Assembly: GCF_007860075.1 (NCBI RefSeq)
Contig: NZ_SJPP01000001.1
Location: forward strand, 3,383,490-3,447,489
DNA from: Symmachiella macrocystis
GTDB lineage: Bacteria; Planctomycetota; Planctomycetia; Planctomycetales; Planctomycetaceae
Direction: 5' to 3'
Length of the DNA stretch: 64,000 nt
Below the pieces are notes generated by a model. It saw only the letters and a program-made list of their open reading frames with translations. It was not told the origin of the DNA and made no database searches. A program made the translations under genes and the position numbers. This document shows, piece by piece, positions 19,048-26,613 of this stretch (the first letter of the stretch is position 1; each line of letters begins with the position of its first letter).

Positions 19048-20433
19048 TTAGTTGAATTGCAGGTCGAGCAGCATCTGCTTCACAGCTGTCATGGGGATGT
19101 CGTTGCGTTCAATGGCTTTGGACGAACTGACAAAGATTGGGGCTTCGGCAGCTTCGCGACCGGGCGTGGGCAGTCGGCCATGCGTGCCGCGAACGATGCT
19201 TGCATCCAGCCCGACGACATCCATGTAGTAGCGGAAACCGAGCATCTTTTTGAGTAGCCGAGACGCGATGCGCAGTTTGGGGGCGAGCAGCTTCGGATCG
19301 AGAAACAGTTCCACCGGGTCGTAGCCCGGTTTGCGGTGGATGTCGACTGTTCGCGCGTAGTCAGGTGCTAACTCGTCATCCAGCCAAAAGTAGTAGGTGA
19401 ACCATGCCTGAGGCGCGGCGACAGCTACCAATTCTCCCGACCGTGCGTTGTCGATGCCAAACTCCGCTTGCTCTTCCCGGTCCAGCACCAGTTCAATGCC
19501 GTCGGTCGTGCGCAGTAGACTTTTGACGGTGGGAATATCTTCGGGACGCTCCACATAGACGTGTGCGATTTGATGATCGGCGACGGCAAACGCTCGGGAG
19601 GCTCCGCAGTCCAACGTTTCCCAGCCGAGCGGTTCCATGCGAACTTGCAGATAACCCGAATCACGCAGAACGCGGTTGATGTGGACCGGCTTTTGCGCGG
19701 CGGTGATTGCATATTCCGAAAGCACCACGACCTCCGCGCCGCGCGCGCGGGCTGCGTCGATCACCTTGCCCGCTTCGGCATCGACCAATTTCAAATCCTC
19801 AGCGATAGCCGGGTCGTCCGGTCCCAGTCGCTGCAGGTTGTAATCTAGATGCGGTAGATAAACTAACGTGAGTGACGGGCTGTGTGTGGTCATCACCTCA
19901 ACGGAGGCATCGGCGATCCAGCGCGAACTGGTGATGTCGGCTCCTGCTCCCCAAAATCGCAACAGGGGAAACACGCCGAATTTTTCTTGCAGGCGGTCAC
20001 GCAACTCCGGCGGCTGGCTGTACGAGTCGAAGACCTTGCGGCCGTCCGCCGGATAGCTGGGACGGGGCGTCATGGACCAATTGGCCCGCGCGTACATGTT
20101 GTACCACCAAAACATGATGGCGGTTGAATACGCGGGATCGCGGCGGAGGCCCGCTTCGTAGATCCGCTCACCATGCACCAGACGATTCGATTGCCGCCAC
20201 AACCAGACTTCGGAGAGGTCGCGAAAATACCAGCCGTTGCCGACAATCCCATGCTCGCGGGGCGTCAACCCGGTGAGCAACGTGGTTTGCGCAGAACACG
20301 TGACGGCGGGGAGGACTGTGCCCAGCGGTTGCGCAAATCCATCGGCAGCGAGCGCTGTGATGTTGGGAGTGTGCGGACCGAGGTGTTCATGCGTCAGTCC
20401 GACGACATTGATGACCACCAACGGCTTGGGCAT
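19048..20433 (-). CDS. Alkaline-phosphatase-superfamily protein (NPP-like) with degenerate metal site
   Basis: 461 aa. Type I phosphodiesterase/nucleotide pyrophosphatase fold: nucleophile region AVTCSAQTTLLTG with Thr retained, and RGTHGRLPTPGREA retaining the last His. Other ligands deviate: VVGLTHEHL in place of the usual IDGL Asp, LDYNLQRLG with Gln where a His is normal, and SEYAITAA in place of SDHGM (Asp to Glu, His to Tyr). No signal peptide. This subfamily resembles phosphatase-like proteins found in Ebo-type clusters of other bacteria, but no Ebo neighbours are present. Substrate and even hydrolase activity are uncertain. Confidence 0.75.
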   Translation of the reverse strand: MPKPLVVINVVGLTHEHLGPHTPNITALAADGFAQPLGTVLPAVTCSAQTTLLTGLTPREHGIVGNGWYFRDLSEVWLWRQSNRLVHGERIYEAGLRRDPAYSTAIMFWWYNMYARANWSMTPRPSYPADGRKVFDSYSQPPELRDRLQEKFGVFPLLRFWGAGADITSSRWIADASVEVMTTHSPSLTLVYLPHLDYNLQRLGPDDPAIAEDLKLVDAEAGKVIDAARARGAEVVVLSEYAITAAQKPVHINRVLRDSGYLQVRMEPLGWETLDCGASRAFAVADHQIAHVYVERPEDIPTVKSLLRTTDGIELVLDREEQAEFGIDNARSGELVAVAAPQAWFTYYFWLDDELAPDYARTVDIHRKPGYDPVELFLDPKLLAPKLRIASRLLKKMLGFRYYMDVVGLDASIVRGTHGRLPTPGREAAEAPIFVSSSKAIERNDIPMTAVKQMLLDLQFN

Positions 20434-20470
20434 GAGTCGTTCCTGTTTGGTCTATTGCAGCAGGTCAAAG

Positions 20471-20499
20471 AGAAAACCCATACCGCGATGCGGAATGGG
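20471..20499 (-). terminator. Intrinsic terminator of the HU gene
   Basis: On the minus strand the sequence reads CCCATTCCGC-ATC-GCGGTATGGG followed by TTTTCT (stem 20477-20499, U-tract 20471-20476). It lies 45 bp downstream of the HU stop and upstream of the phosphodiesterase-like gene start at 20433, so it should end the HU transcript before that gene. Confidence 0.8.
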
Positions 20500-20543
20500 C
20501 TTTCAGGTTGATTCCGTAGTTTGGCACGTTGCCAAACGGTCGC

Positions 20544-20867
20544 TTAGACCATGTCCTTCAATCCCTTGAGCGGCAAAATCTTGACGACGTTGCGTGCTGG
20601 TTTGGCTTTGAAGATTTGTGGTTCTTTGGTGAAGGGGTTGATGCCTTCGCGTTCTTTGGTAGCCGGTTTGCGGACAACCTTGACCTTCATCAAGCCGGGA
20701 ACGTTGAACACGCCCGGGCCTTTTTTGCCAAGGCTCGAACCGATCAGGCTGCCAAGTTCCTCAAGAACGGTGCCGACTTCCTTCTTCGTCAAGCCGGTTG
20801 ATTCTGCCAAGGAAGCGAGGATCTCGGTCTTGGTCAACGGCTTCAGGGTTGCTGCTTTCTTCGCCAT
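20544..20867 (-). CDS. HU/IHF-family DNA-binding protein
   Basis: 107 aa from ATG 20867, which has AGGAG about 7 bases upstream (the ORF extends further but without such a site). N-terminal MAKKAATLKPLTKTEIL, then the helical LAESTGLTKKEVGTVLEEL dimer core, and the beta-arm region FNVPGLMKVKVVRKPATK with INPFTKEPQ at the tip, ending in a basic tail. Bends and compacts DNA in the nucleoid. Slightly longer than E. coli HU (90 aa) because of N- and C-terminal basic extensions, as common in this phylum. Own terminator at 20471-20499. Confidence 0.9.
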   Translation of the reverse strand: MAKKAATLKPLTKTEILASLAESTGLTKKEVGTVLEELGSLIGSSLGKKGPGVFNVPGLMKVKVVRKPATKEREGINPFTKEPQIFKAKPARNVVKILPLKGLKDMV

Positions 20868-21082
20868 GTTTGCTCCTATTCCATCGGGGTCAAGCGGATA
20901 CCGCAACACTGGTGGGTAATCTCATTTGTCTTGATTTCACGGCAACGAATTCCACTCGCCCATCCAAGGCCAATTCGCCGTTGCGCCCGCAATATCAAGC
21001 GTCATTGGTGTAGTAGTTAAGTCTCGTGCAAGCAAGTTGTCAATGTACACTCGCACGAATTTCCGCCTTTTTCCCGCAGAAA

Positions 21083-21110
21083 ACAGGGAAAAAGCGTCGT
21101 TTTTCCCTGT
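21083..21110. promoter_or_regulatory. Perfect 11-bp inverted repeat ACAGGGAAAAA / TTTTTCCCTGT
   Basis: Arms at 21083-21093 and 21100-21110, loop GCGTCG. It is 216 bp upstream of the HU start and about 570 bp from the csrA stop. The arms are A/T-rich at the inner end and no U-tract follows outside, so a protein-binding site or RNA hairpin is more likely than a terminator. Confidence 0.45.
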
Positions 21111-21445
21111 CCACGCCCCATGGCGACCAACAGCGGCGGTTTACGAGCCGATACATGATGCACATTACGCGTCGAAGATTTGCCTGTTCTTCATGGTTGT
21201 TGCGCGTTGATTTGCACGTCTATCAGCACCACTGTGACGCTCTTTGATAGCGACAATCCCTCGCCCAGATCGCGACGCTTCGGTCGATGATTTTTCGCAC
21301 CGCGACACCACTGTGGTGGATGTGAGTGGGACGAGTATTTAGGTCGTCGAACCAGTTCCATTGCGGCGGATGTATTGGGGAATGAACCTATCATTTGATC
21401 GCGTGTAAGGCACGTCGTTTAGCACATCAGGCGTTCCATGCAAAA

Positions 21446-21662
21446 GAATGGCCAAAGGCCATTCGACACCTTAGCCTGGGGCATCGCCCCTGGAATGCGA
21501 TCCCAACCCAACATTGATTTGGCCACCGGTCAAATTCACAGGACTGCATGGCCAGCGGTGTACATGGCCTTCGGCCAAACGGGACCTATTGATTCTCCCA
21601 CCTGGGGCGTTGCCTCAGGCTATGGTGGAAAGAGGCCTTCGGCCAAATGATTCCGAGCTGCG
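21446..21662. repeat. Cluster of short palindromic repeats (GGCC-N3-GGCC type)
   Basis: Visible units: GAATGGCC-AAA-GGCCATTC (21446-21464), GGGGC-ATC-GCCCC (about 21478), GGCC-TTC-GGCC at two places, and CCTGGGGCGTTGCCTCAGG. The last unit continues as TTCGGCCAAATGATTCCG (21638-21655) plus AGCTGCG, which recurs almost exactly at 22782-22806. A REP-like dispersed family at the 3' side of csrA. Confidence 0.65.
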
Positions 21663-21676
21663 TCTGATGTCCGTCC

Positions 21677-21946
21677 TTAACCTTCTCGTACAACCGTGAC
21701 GCCATTGGGGACTTCAAAAGCTAAGCGAACCTTTTTCTGAGGTGCCACATTGGCAAGGTGACCCCACACGCCGTGCGCCAATTCCTGGCGGCTCATGCCA
21801 ATACGAAGAGTCACGTTGCTGATCAGGCGACCGTCGCGATGACTAATGTTTACGTCGCAAAAGTCGCGTCCGATGGCCGACACTGTCGCCGCAATGTCGC
21901 CATTGATCATCACCTTTTGCCCCACCTCGCGGGTAAGCACTAACAT
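21677..21946 (-). CDS. csrA: CsrA-like carbon storage regulator with internal insertion
   Basis: 89 aa. Residues 1-27 (MLVLTREVGQKVMINGDIAA, then TVSAIG) match strands 1-3 of CsrA; residues 71-88 (KKVRLAFEVP, VTVVRE) match strands 4-5, with the RNA-binding Arg of the VxVxRE motif retained. Between them lie about 43 extra residues (28-70) and the usual C-terminal helix is missing. CsrA dimers bind GGA motifs in mRNA leaders and control translation. A helix-containing insertion recalls Pseudomonas RsmN, although there it sits between different strands. Flanked by copies of a 25-bp repeat (21638 and 22782). Confidence 0.8.
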   Translation of the reverse strand: MLVLTREVGQKVMINGDIAATVSAIGRDFCDVNISHRDGRLISNVTLRIGMSRQELAHGVWGHLANVAPQKKVRLAFEVPNGVTVVREG

Positions 21947-21971
21947 TGATATTTCTCCCGACGCCGCAATA

Positions 21972-22586
21972 TCAACTGATTGGTGTCGCGTGCATTTTGG
22001 GCAAGCGTCGAAACTGTCGCCGGATCCAGATTAAGGGAAATGGGGCTAACAGCCCGCACACAGCAAGAGTCCAAAAAAGAGTTTGGTGTGGCGGAGGTGA
22101 AACGGCTTTCGTCACAGCGGGTGTTGGTTTTGGAAGTGTTCCAATGTCGGATATCTCATAGAGAGCCATTTTGTTGGCATAGTAATCTTTTGTGGGCGGG
22201 TGGGCATCGACAAGCTGTACGGCGACCGTACCGACCGCGTCACGCACAACGATTTCCGAAAAGTTAATGTCGTCCCAATCATAGTAGACCCGGCGGCGCG
22301 CACCGGGAGCGATCGGTAGGTCACGAGAATGCCATGCGGGAATCGCTGGGAAAGCCGCCATTGATTGGGGTAAAACAGCCTTGAAGCCGGAGTTGAATGT
22401 CCCCACCGGTGTGACCCAGATAGTCTGTTGCGTTTTATTCTCGATCTCGAAATCTGAGATGAAGGCGAGTTGCATGGGGTTAATACAGTTCAAGAGGAAC
22501 AGACCCCAAATTATCGTAACAACTAAGAATGGCATCGTGCCGATCAGCGCGATCCATAACAGTTTTCGCTTGGTTTTAATCAGCAT
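21972..22586 (-). CDS. Two-helix membrane protein of unknown function
   Basis: 204 aa from ATG 22586, preceded directly by GAGGAAGAG; a TTG five codons upstream is less likely. One membrane helix at residues about 8-32 (LLWIALIGTMPFLVVTIIW) and a second near 170-188 (TLFWTLAVCGLLAPF), enclosing an extracytoplasmic beta-rich domain with IENKTQQTIWVTPVGTF and RRRVYYDWDDINFSEIVV. No family recognised. It lies 25 bp upstream of csrA on the same strand, so the two probably form a transcription unit. Confidence 0.6.
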   Translation of the reverse strand: MLIKTKRKLLWIALIGTMPFLVVTIIWGLFLLNCINPMQLAFISDFEIENKTQQTIWVTPVGTFNSGFKAVLPQSMAAFPAIPAWHSRDLPIAPGARRRVYYDWDDINFSEIVVRDAVGTVAVQLVDAHPPTKDYYANKMALYEISDIGTLPKPTPAVTKAVSPPPHQTLFWTLAVCGLLAPFPLIWIRRQFRRLPKMHATPIS

Positions 22587-23035
22587 CTCTTCCTCATCCA
22601 ATTGGAAGTTTCGGGGCGGCGCTCGCTACTGACGTGTCCTTAACATATACGGGAATTCGAAGGAATTGTATATCGATATTTGTGATTGCTGACCTATGCG
22701 GCCCCTTCGCGCGAAGGCAAGTGCTTCCCACATCATTCGTGGAGGTCGCACAACCCGGTAACAAATTCAACCAAACATCCATTCGGCCAAATGATTCCGG
22801 GCTGCGGCAGGCAGCCGTCCGACCGAAGAGCTATCAACAATTGATGCCGTATTGCCAGCAAATTCCGCATAACCGTTCTTCGGCGCCGTGAGGCCTGCTG
22901 CCAATCCCGCAAAAAACTCTGCGGGATGCGCTCACGCGACATACGGTTCAGCGTGACTGGTGCGAGGAGATGCTGCGCCGTTTTCTCGCTTCGCTAGGCA
23001 AATCTCTGCGGCTCTTGATCAATAAGGAACATCGC
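22587..23035. other. 449-bp intergenic stretch with repeats
   Basis: Divergent region between the csrA-linked membrane gene and the plus-strand small membrane gene. It contains the second copy of the 25-bp repeat (22782-22806) and a perfect 8-bp hairpin ATCCCGCA / TGCGGGAT at 22904-22927. No convincing gene; the in-frame upstream extension of the 23036 gene has no start site of its own quality. Confidence 0.5.
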
Positions 23036-23281
23036 ATGGAAATCTTTGGAATGACGTTGTTTTATCTCGGCATGTTGGGCAGCATTGCCGGGGGGCTCTG
23101 GTTTTTGTTTGAAGCGTTTTCGGAAAACATCCTGTGGGGCTTGGGCTGTCTGTTTTTGCCGTTTGTGTCGCTGTTCTTTTTGGTCATCCATTGGAACAAA
23201 GCCGGCCGGCCGTTTTTGTTGCAAATCGCGTCGATCGCTCCCATCGTGGCGGGGATATTTTTGGGCTTCTCGCCGTCGTAG
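23036..23281 (+). CDS. Small integral membrane protein
   Basis: 81 aa from ATG 23036 with AAGGAA about 8 bases upstream. Three hydrophobic segments (MEIFGMTLFYLGMLGSIAGG, ILWGLGCLFLPFVSLFFLVI, LLQIASIAPIVAGIFLGF) make up nearly the whole chain. Family not recognised; similar short proteins are common next to unrelated genes in planctomycetes. An intrinsic terminator directly follows, so it is a single-gene transcript. Confidence 0.7.
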   Translation: MEIFGMTLFYLGMLGSIAGGLWFLFEAFSENILWGLGCLFLPFVSLFFLVIHWNKAGRPFLLQIASIAPIVAGIFLGFSPS

Positions 23282-23308
23282 TGACGCGCTGGTCCAATCG
23301 TGGAATCG

Positions 23309-23335
23309 CCGCTTGCAGTTGCAAGCGGTTTTTTT
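23309..23335 (+). terminator. Intrinsic terminator
   Basis: CCGCTTGCA-GT-TGCAAGCGG followed by seven T residues, 27 bp after the stop of the 81-aa membrane protein and just before the convergent CRTAC1-like gene. Perfect 9-bp stem. Confidence 0.92.
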
Positions 23336-23364
23336 GTGCGCTCAGCGGGGCGCACGGAAAACAA

Positions 23365-26300
23365 TCACTCGGCCGTTTCAGTAGCGGGACGTTTTCGCAC
23401 GATCGGGTGGGGAGTTTCGCCTTCAGTGATTTCTAATGTATGACCGACAGCGACGTCCGTGAAGACTTGTTCGTGGCCGGAGGGCCAGTGGATTTGTAAG
23501 CGATCAATCGTTGAATGCCGGCCCAGGCCGAAAACGAGTTGCCGCTCGTTACTGGCTTGGTAGCCATCGCCGGCGGTGAGTTGTCGTTGCCAAGTTTGCT
23601 TCCCAGCGGTCAGCATGACGGTTGTCCCCAAGGCGTCGATGGGGGACCCGGTCGCGCGGAGGCGGAGGGTGAGGGAGTTGCCGGGGCGCGGGGTTGTGTT
23701 TTTGAGCAGCACGACTGGTGCGTCGAGATGGGAAACGAGGATATCCTCCAGGCCATCGCCGTCGAAATCGATCTTGGCCAGAGCGCGGCCGAGATGTGAG
23801 GCTTCAAAATAGGGGCCGAGGCTTTCTGCTGCGGATTCCTGAAACCGGCCTGTGCCATCGTTGCGGAAGAGTTGTGGACGCATGTGATACGGTTTGGGGT
23901 CGCCGGGAGGATTGTCGACATGACCATTGGCGATCACTAAATCCAGGTCGCCATCCAGGTCGGCATCGAGGAACTGCGTGCCGAATCCCAGGAACGGCAA
24001 GCTCACGATATGCAGGCCGGCGCGGCGGGTGGCATCCTCAAAAAATCCGGCGCCGCGTCCCAAGTACAGCGTGTTGGATTCCTGATAATAGTTGGTGACA
24101 AATAAATCGAGTTGCCCATCGCCATTCACATCTCCACAGGCAATGCCCATGCCGGCTTCGGCAACCCCCTCGAAATTCAAAGCGGTCCCCGAGGCGAGTC
24201 CTTGTTCGGTGAAGTGTAATTTCTGGCTGTCGGTGGGGGTGGTGTTGCGAAAAAAGAAATTGGCAACGCCGTCATTGGCGACGAAGATATCGAGTCGTTG
24301 GTTCCCCGTAAAATCAGCGACCAATAGCCCGAGACCTTTTCCGTGGGGGACCCCGATACCGGTCTCGTCGGTGGCGTCGCGAAATTGGCCGTCGCCGGTG
24401 CCCAGGAACAGACGGTCTTGTTGTCCCTCAAATCGTTGTGGGGGACACAGCCCGCGATAGCCGGAGGGGAACTCGCATTCCACGTCGTAGATGTCCGCAG
24501 CGGTGAGGTAGTTGACGGCATAGATATCGGGGTGGCCGTCGCCGTTGAAATCGGCGATCGCACAACTGGTGCTCCAGGCTTCGTCTTGCGTGGCGATTGA
24601 ATCGTCGACATCGCTGAACGTGCCGTCGCCATTGTTTTTGTACAGATGATTACGGCCGATGTTGGCGACGAAAAGGTCAGTGTGTCCGTCGTTGTTGTAA
24701 TCGCCAGCGGTGACTCCTTGGCTGAAGCGGTCTTCGACGATTCCAGCGGCGGTGGTGACATCCTCGAACGTGCCGTCGCCGCGATTGCGATACAGGCGGT
24801 CGAGATACTCGGTTTGTCCCGCGACCGGCGGCCAGGTGCAGCCTTGCGTGAAATAGATGTCGGGCCAGCCATCGCTGTCGTAATCCAACACGGCAATGCC
24901 GCCGCCCGTGAATTCGTACATCTTCTTTGTTTCCTGAGTGGCATTCCCTCCGTTGAAGTATGTGAAGTTGATGCCGGCCGTTTTTGTAACATCGGCAAAA
25001 GTGATCGTGGCGGTACTGTTGGCCAGCGACGGGCGGCGACCCTCGCTGGGGTTCGTGGCATCACTCTGGGGTAACGGGTAATCCGACAGGTTGATATCGG
25101 AAACCGGTGTCGCTGGACGATGCGTTCGGGGGGGAATTGTATTCAACGCGACTTTGGTCTGTTCCACAAACGGAGTGGCCCATGACAAGTCAGCGCCGGC
25201 AGCCACGGCATGGTTCGCCCATTCGTAGCCTTCCCAGTAACGGCCGACCGATGTGCTGAGTTCAGCCGCACGGCGCAACAGGTCCGGATCAGCGGTGCGG
25301 TCGGCCGCGTGATAGATCTCAAACAAAACCTGTTCCAATTGTTGCATGACTTCAGAGCGTGCGAAAAACGGTGCAGCCTCCGAGGAGCGGTCTAAAGCGG
25401 TCAATGTTTGGCCCAGCAGGTAGTTCGCCTGACGATGATTCGGGTCCAGACGCAGCGATTCGTAGTAGCATCGGGCAGCTGTTTGCATGTTGCCTGTTTG
25501 TGCGGCGAGATTTCCCCGCACAACCCAAATATCAGGATGCCGGTCCGCTTCGGAGGGCAACGCTGCTTGCCAGGCTTGCCAAGCGGGCAAGGGCGAGGAT
25601 TCCTGCCGCAGGATGCCCAACTGCGCATGGGCTTCGACAAGCTTGGGAGAGTTGACAATCAATTCCTGTAGCAAGGGTTCCGCGACATCCCACTCTTGTC
25701 GACGGACCGCCTGTTTGGCGATTGCAAGCACGACGAACGGATCGACCGAGGAGCGAGAGTTATCAACTTCCTCGTTGTGTGGCAAGGTGAGCAATGTTCG
25801 GCGGTCGCCTAATAACAACAGTTCGTCCAAGTTGGCATTGCCGGTTCGCACCAATTGAAAGAGATACCGTTCGGCGGCCCAGCGTTGTCCGGAGATGTCC
25901 AGCACAAAGGCCATCTGCCGTGCCGCGCGTTGATCGGCGGGATCGATCAGAACCAAACGCCGCAGCCGCGCCGCTGCATCGGCAAGTTGTCCGCTCTTCA
26001 GAAGGATGTCGGCCGCGGCGGCCAGTCCCAACGGGGCGGCCGGATCCTGTTCTGGGATTAGACCATAATAATTGACCGCATCGCCATAGCGGCGGAGTTT
26101 GGCGGCCGCTTCACCGGCGATCATCAGTGCCCGGCCGGACTGCGGGTGAATGTCCAGTACTAGGTTCGCATGGCGTTCGGCGGCGTTGTAATCTTCGTCC
26201 AACAACGCCTGCGTGGCCCGCTTGAGCGTCTCTTCGCCGGGCGGTTGCTGGCGTGCAAAAAAGGCATAGCTGCCGGCAGCCAAGCCCGCGACAAGCACCA

Positions 26301-26382
26301 CGATCACGAGGGTTCGTTTCCGCCAATTGGTAGCAGCGCGGGCAGCGGTCGGCGAGGCAGCGTGGAAACGATCGTCGTTCAT
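23365..26382 (-). CDS. TPR / FG-GAP (VCBS) / ASPIC-UnbV protein, CRTAC1-like
   Basis: 1005 aa from ATG 26382 (a GTG 16 codons upstream also possible). Order: cytoplasmic basic N-terminus and one anchor helix (RTLVIVVLVAGLAAGSYAFF, about 22-42); TPR-type helical repeats about 50-420; then FG-GAP/VCBS beta-propeller repeats about 470-890 with calcium-loop sequences DYDSDGWPDI, DYNNDGHTDL, DFNGDGHPDI, DVNGDGQLDL and DFDGDGLEDI; and the ASPIC/UnbV C-terminal domain about 900-980 (RPGNSLTLRLRATGSPIDALG). Such anchored extracytoplasmic proteins are numerous in planctomycetes; function unknown, probably protein or glycan binding. Confidence 0.9.
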   Translation of the reverse strand: MNDDRFHAASPTAARAATNWRKRTLVIVVLVAGLAAGSYAFFARQQPPGEETLKRATQALLDEDYNAAERHANLVLDIHPQSGRALMIAGEAAAKLRRYGDAVNYYGLIPEQDPAAPLGLAAAADILLKSGQLADAAARLRRLVLIDPADQRAARQMAFVLDISGQRWAAERYLFQLVRTGNANLDELLLLGDRRTLLTLPHNEEVDNSRSSVDPFVVLAIAKQAVRRQEWDVAEPLLQELIVNSPKLVEAHAQLGILRQESSPLPAWQAWQAALPSEADRHPDIWVVRGNLAAQTGNMQTAARCYYESLRLDPNHRQANYLLGQTLTALDRSSEAAPFFARSEVMQQLEQVLFEIYHAADRTADPDLLRRAAELSTSVGRYWEGYEWANHAVAAGADLSWATPFVEQTKVALNTIPPRTHRPATPVSDINLSDYPLPQSDATNPSEGRRPSLANSTATITFADVTKTAGINFTYFNGGNATQETKKMYEFTGGGIAVLDYDSDGWPDIYFTQGCTWPPVAGQTEYLDRLYRNRGDGTFEDVTTAAGIVEDRFSQGVTAGDYNNDGHTDLFVANIGRNHLYKNNGDGTFSDVDDSIATQDEAWSTSCAIADFNGDGHPDIYAVNYLTAADIYDVECEFPSGYRGLCPPQRFEGQQDRLFLGTGDGQFRDATDETGIGVPHGKGLGLLVADFTGNQRLDIFVANDGVANFFFRNTTPTDSQKLHFTEQGLASGTALNFEGVAEAGMGIACGDVNGDGQLDLFVTNYYQESNTLYLGRGAGFFEDATRRAGLHIVSLPFLGFGTQFLDADLDGDLDLVIANGHVDNPPGDPKPYHMRPQLFRNDGTGRFQESAAESLGPYFEASHLGRALAKIDFDGDGLEDILVSHLDAPVVLLKNTTPRPGNSLTLRLRATGSPIDALGTTVMLTAGKQTWQRQLTAGDGYQASNERQLVFGLGRHSTIDRLQIHWPSGHEQVFTDVAVGHTLEITEGETPHPIVRKRPATETAE

Positions 26383-26479
26383 GGTGTTGCGAAGAGAAGA
26401 AGTGACCGGTAGCCATAGGGAATAGCGCACAAAGTGAATCGTACCTAGGGAATTCCAAGGTCACAAGCAGAGAACGTAG

Positions 26480-26497
26480 GGTGCCTCGCGACGCACC
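26480..26497. repeat. Near-palindrome GGTGC-N8-GCACC
   Basis: Imperfect palindrome GGTGCCTCGCGACGCACC in the 231-bp gap upstream of the CRTAC1-like gene and downstream of the sigma factor, both minus strand. Two mismatches break full symmetry. It resembles the dispersed GC palindromes elsewhere in the window. Confidence 0.4.
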
Positions 26498-26613
26498 TTT
26501 CTCACGTAGGACAAGTGATTTTCCCAACTCCAAGTCGGAAAACTAGCCAACAGCCCAACACTCACCCAGACTGCATTACCTCACGCCTGTCCCTTCACGC
26601 CTCACCGCCAACT

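Larger units (their letters stand above)
20868..21676. other. 809-bp gene-free stretch with hairpins and repeats
   Basis: No ORF with a plausible start and composition on either strand. Contents seen: the HU leader; a perfect 11-bp inverted repeat at 21083-21110; two occurrences of CACCACTGTG near 21226 and 21305, the second part of the palindrome CACCAC-T-GTGGTG; and a cluster of short GGCC-type palindromes from 21446 to 21662 next to csrA. The unusual length and density suggest a regulatory or repeat-insertion region. Confidence 0.6.

Noticed and set aside
20868-21676. Origin of replication near HU and the long spacer
   Set aside because: No DnaA-box cluster (TTATCCACA type) or AT-rich unwinding element could be found, and dnaA, dnaN or gidA are absent.
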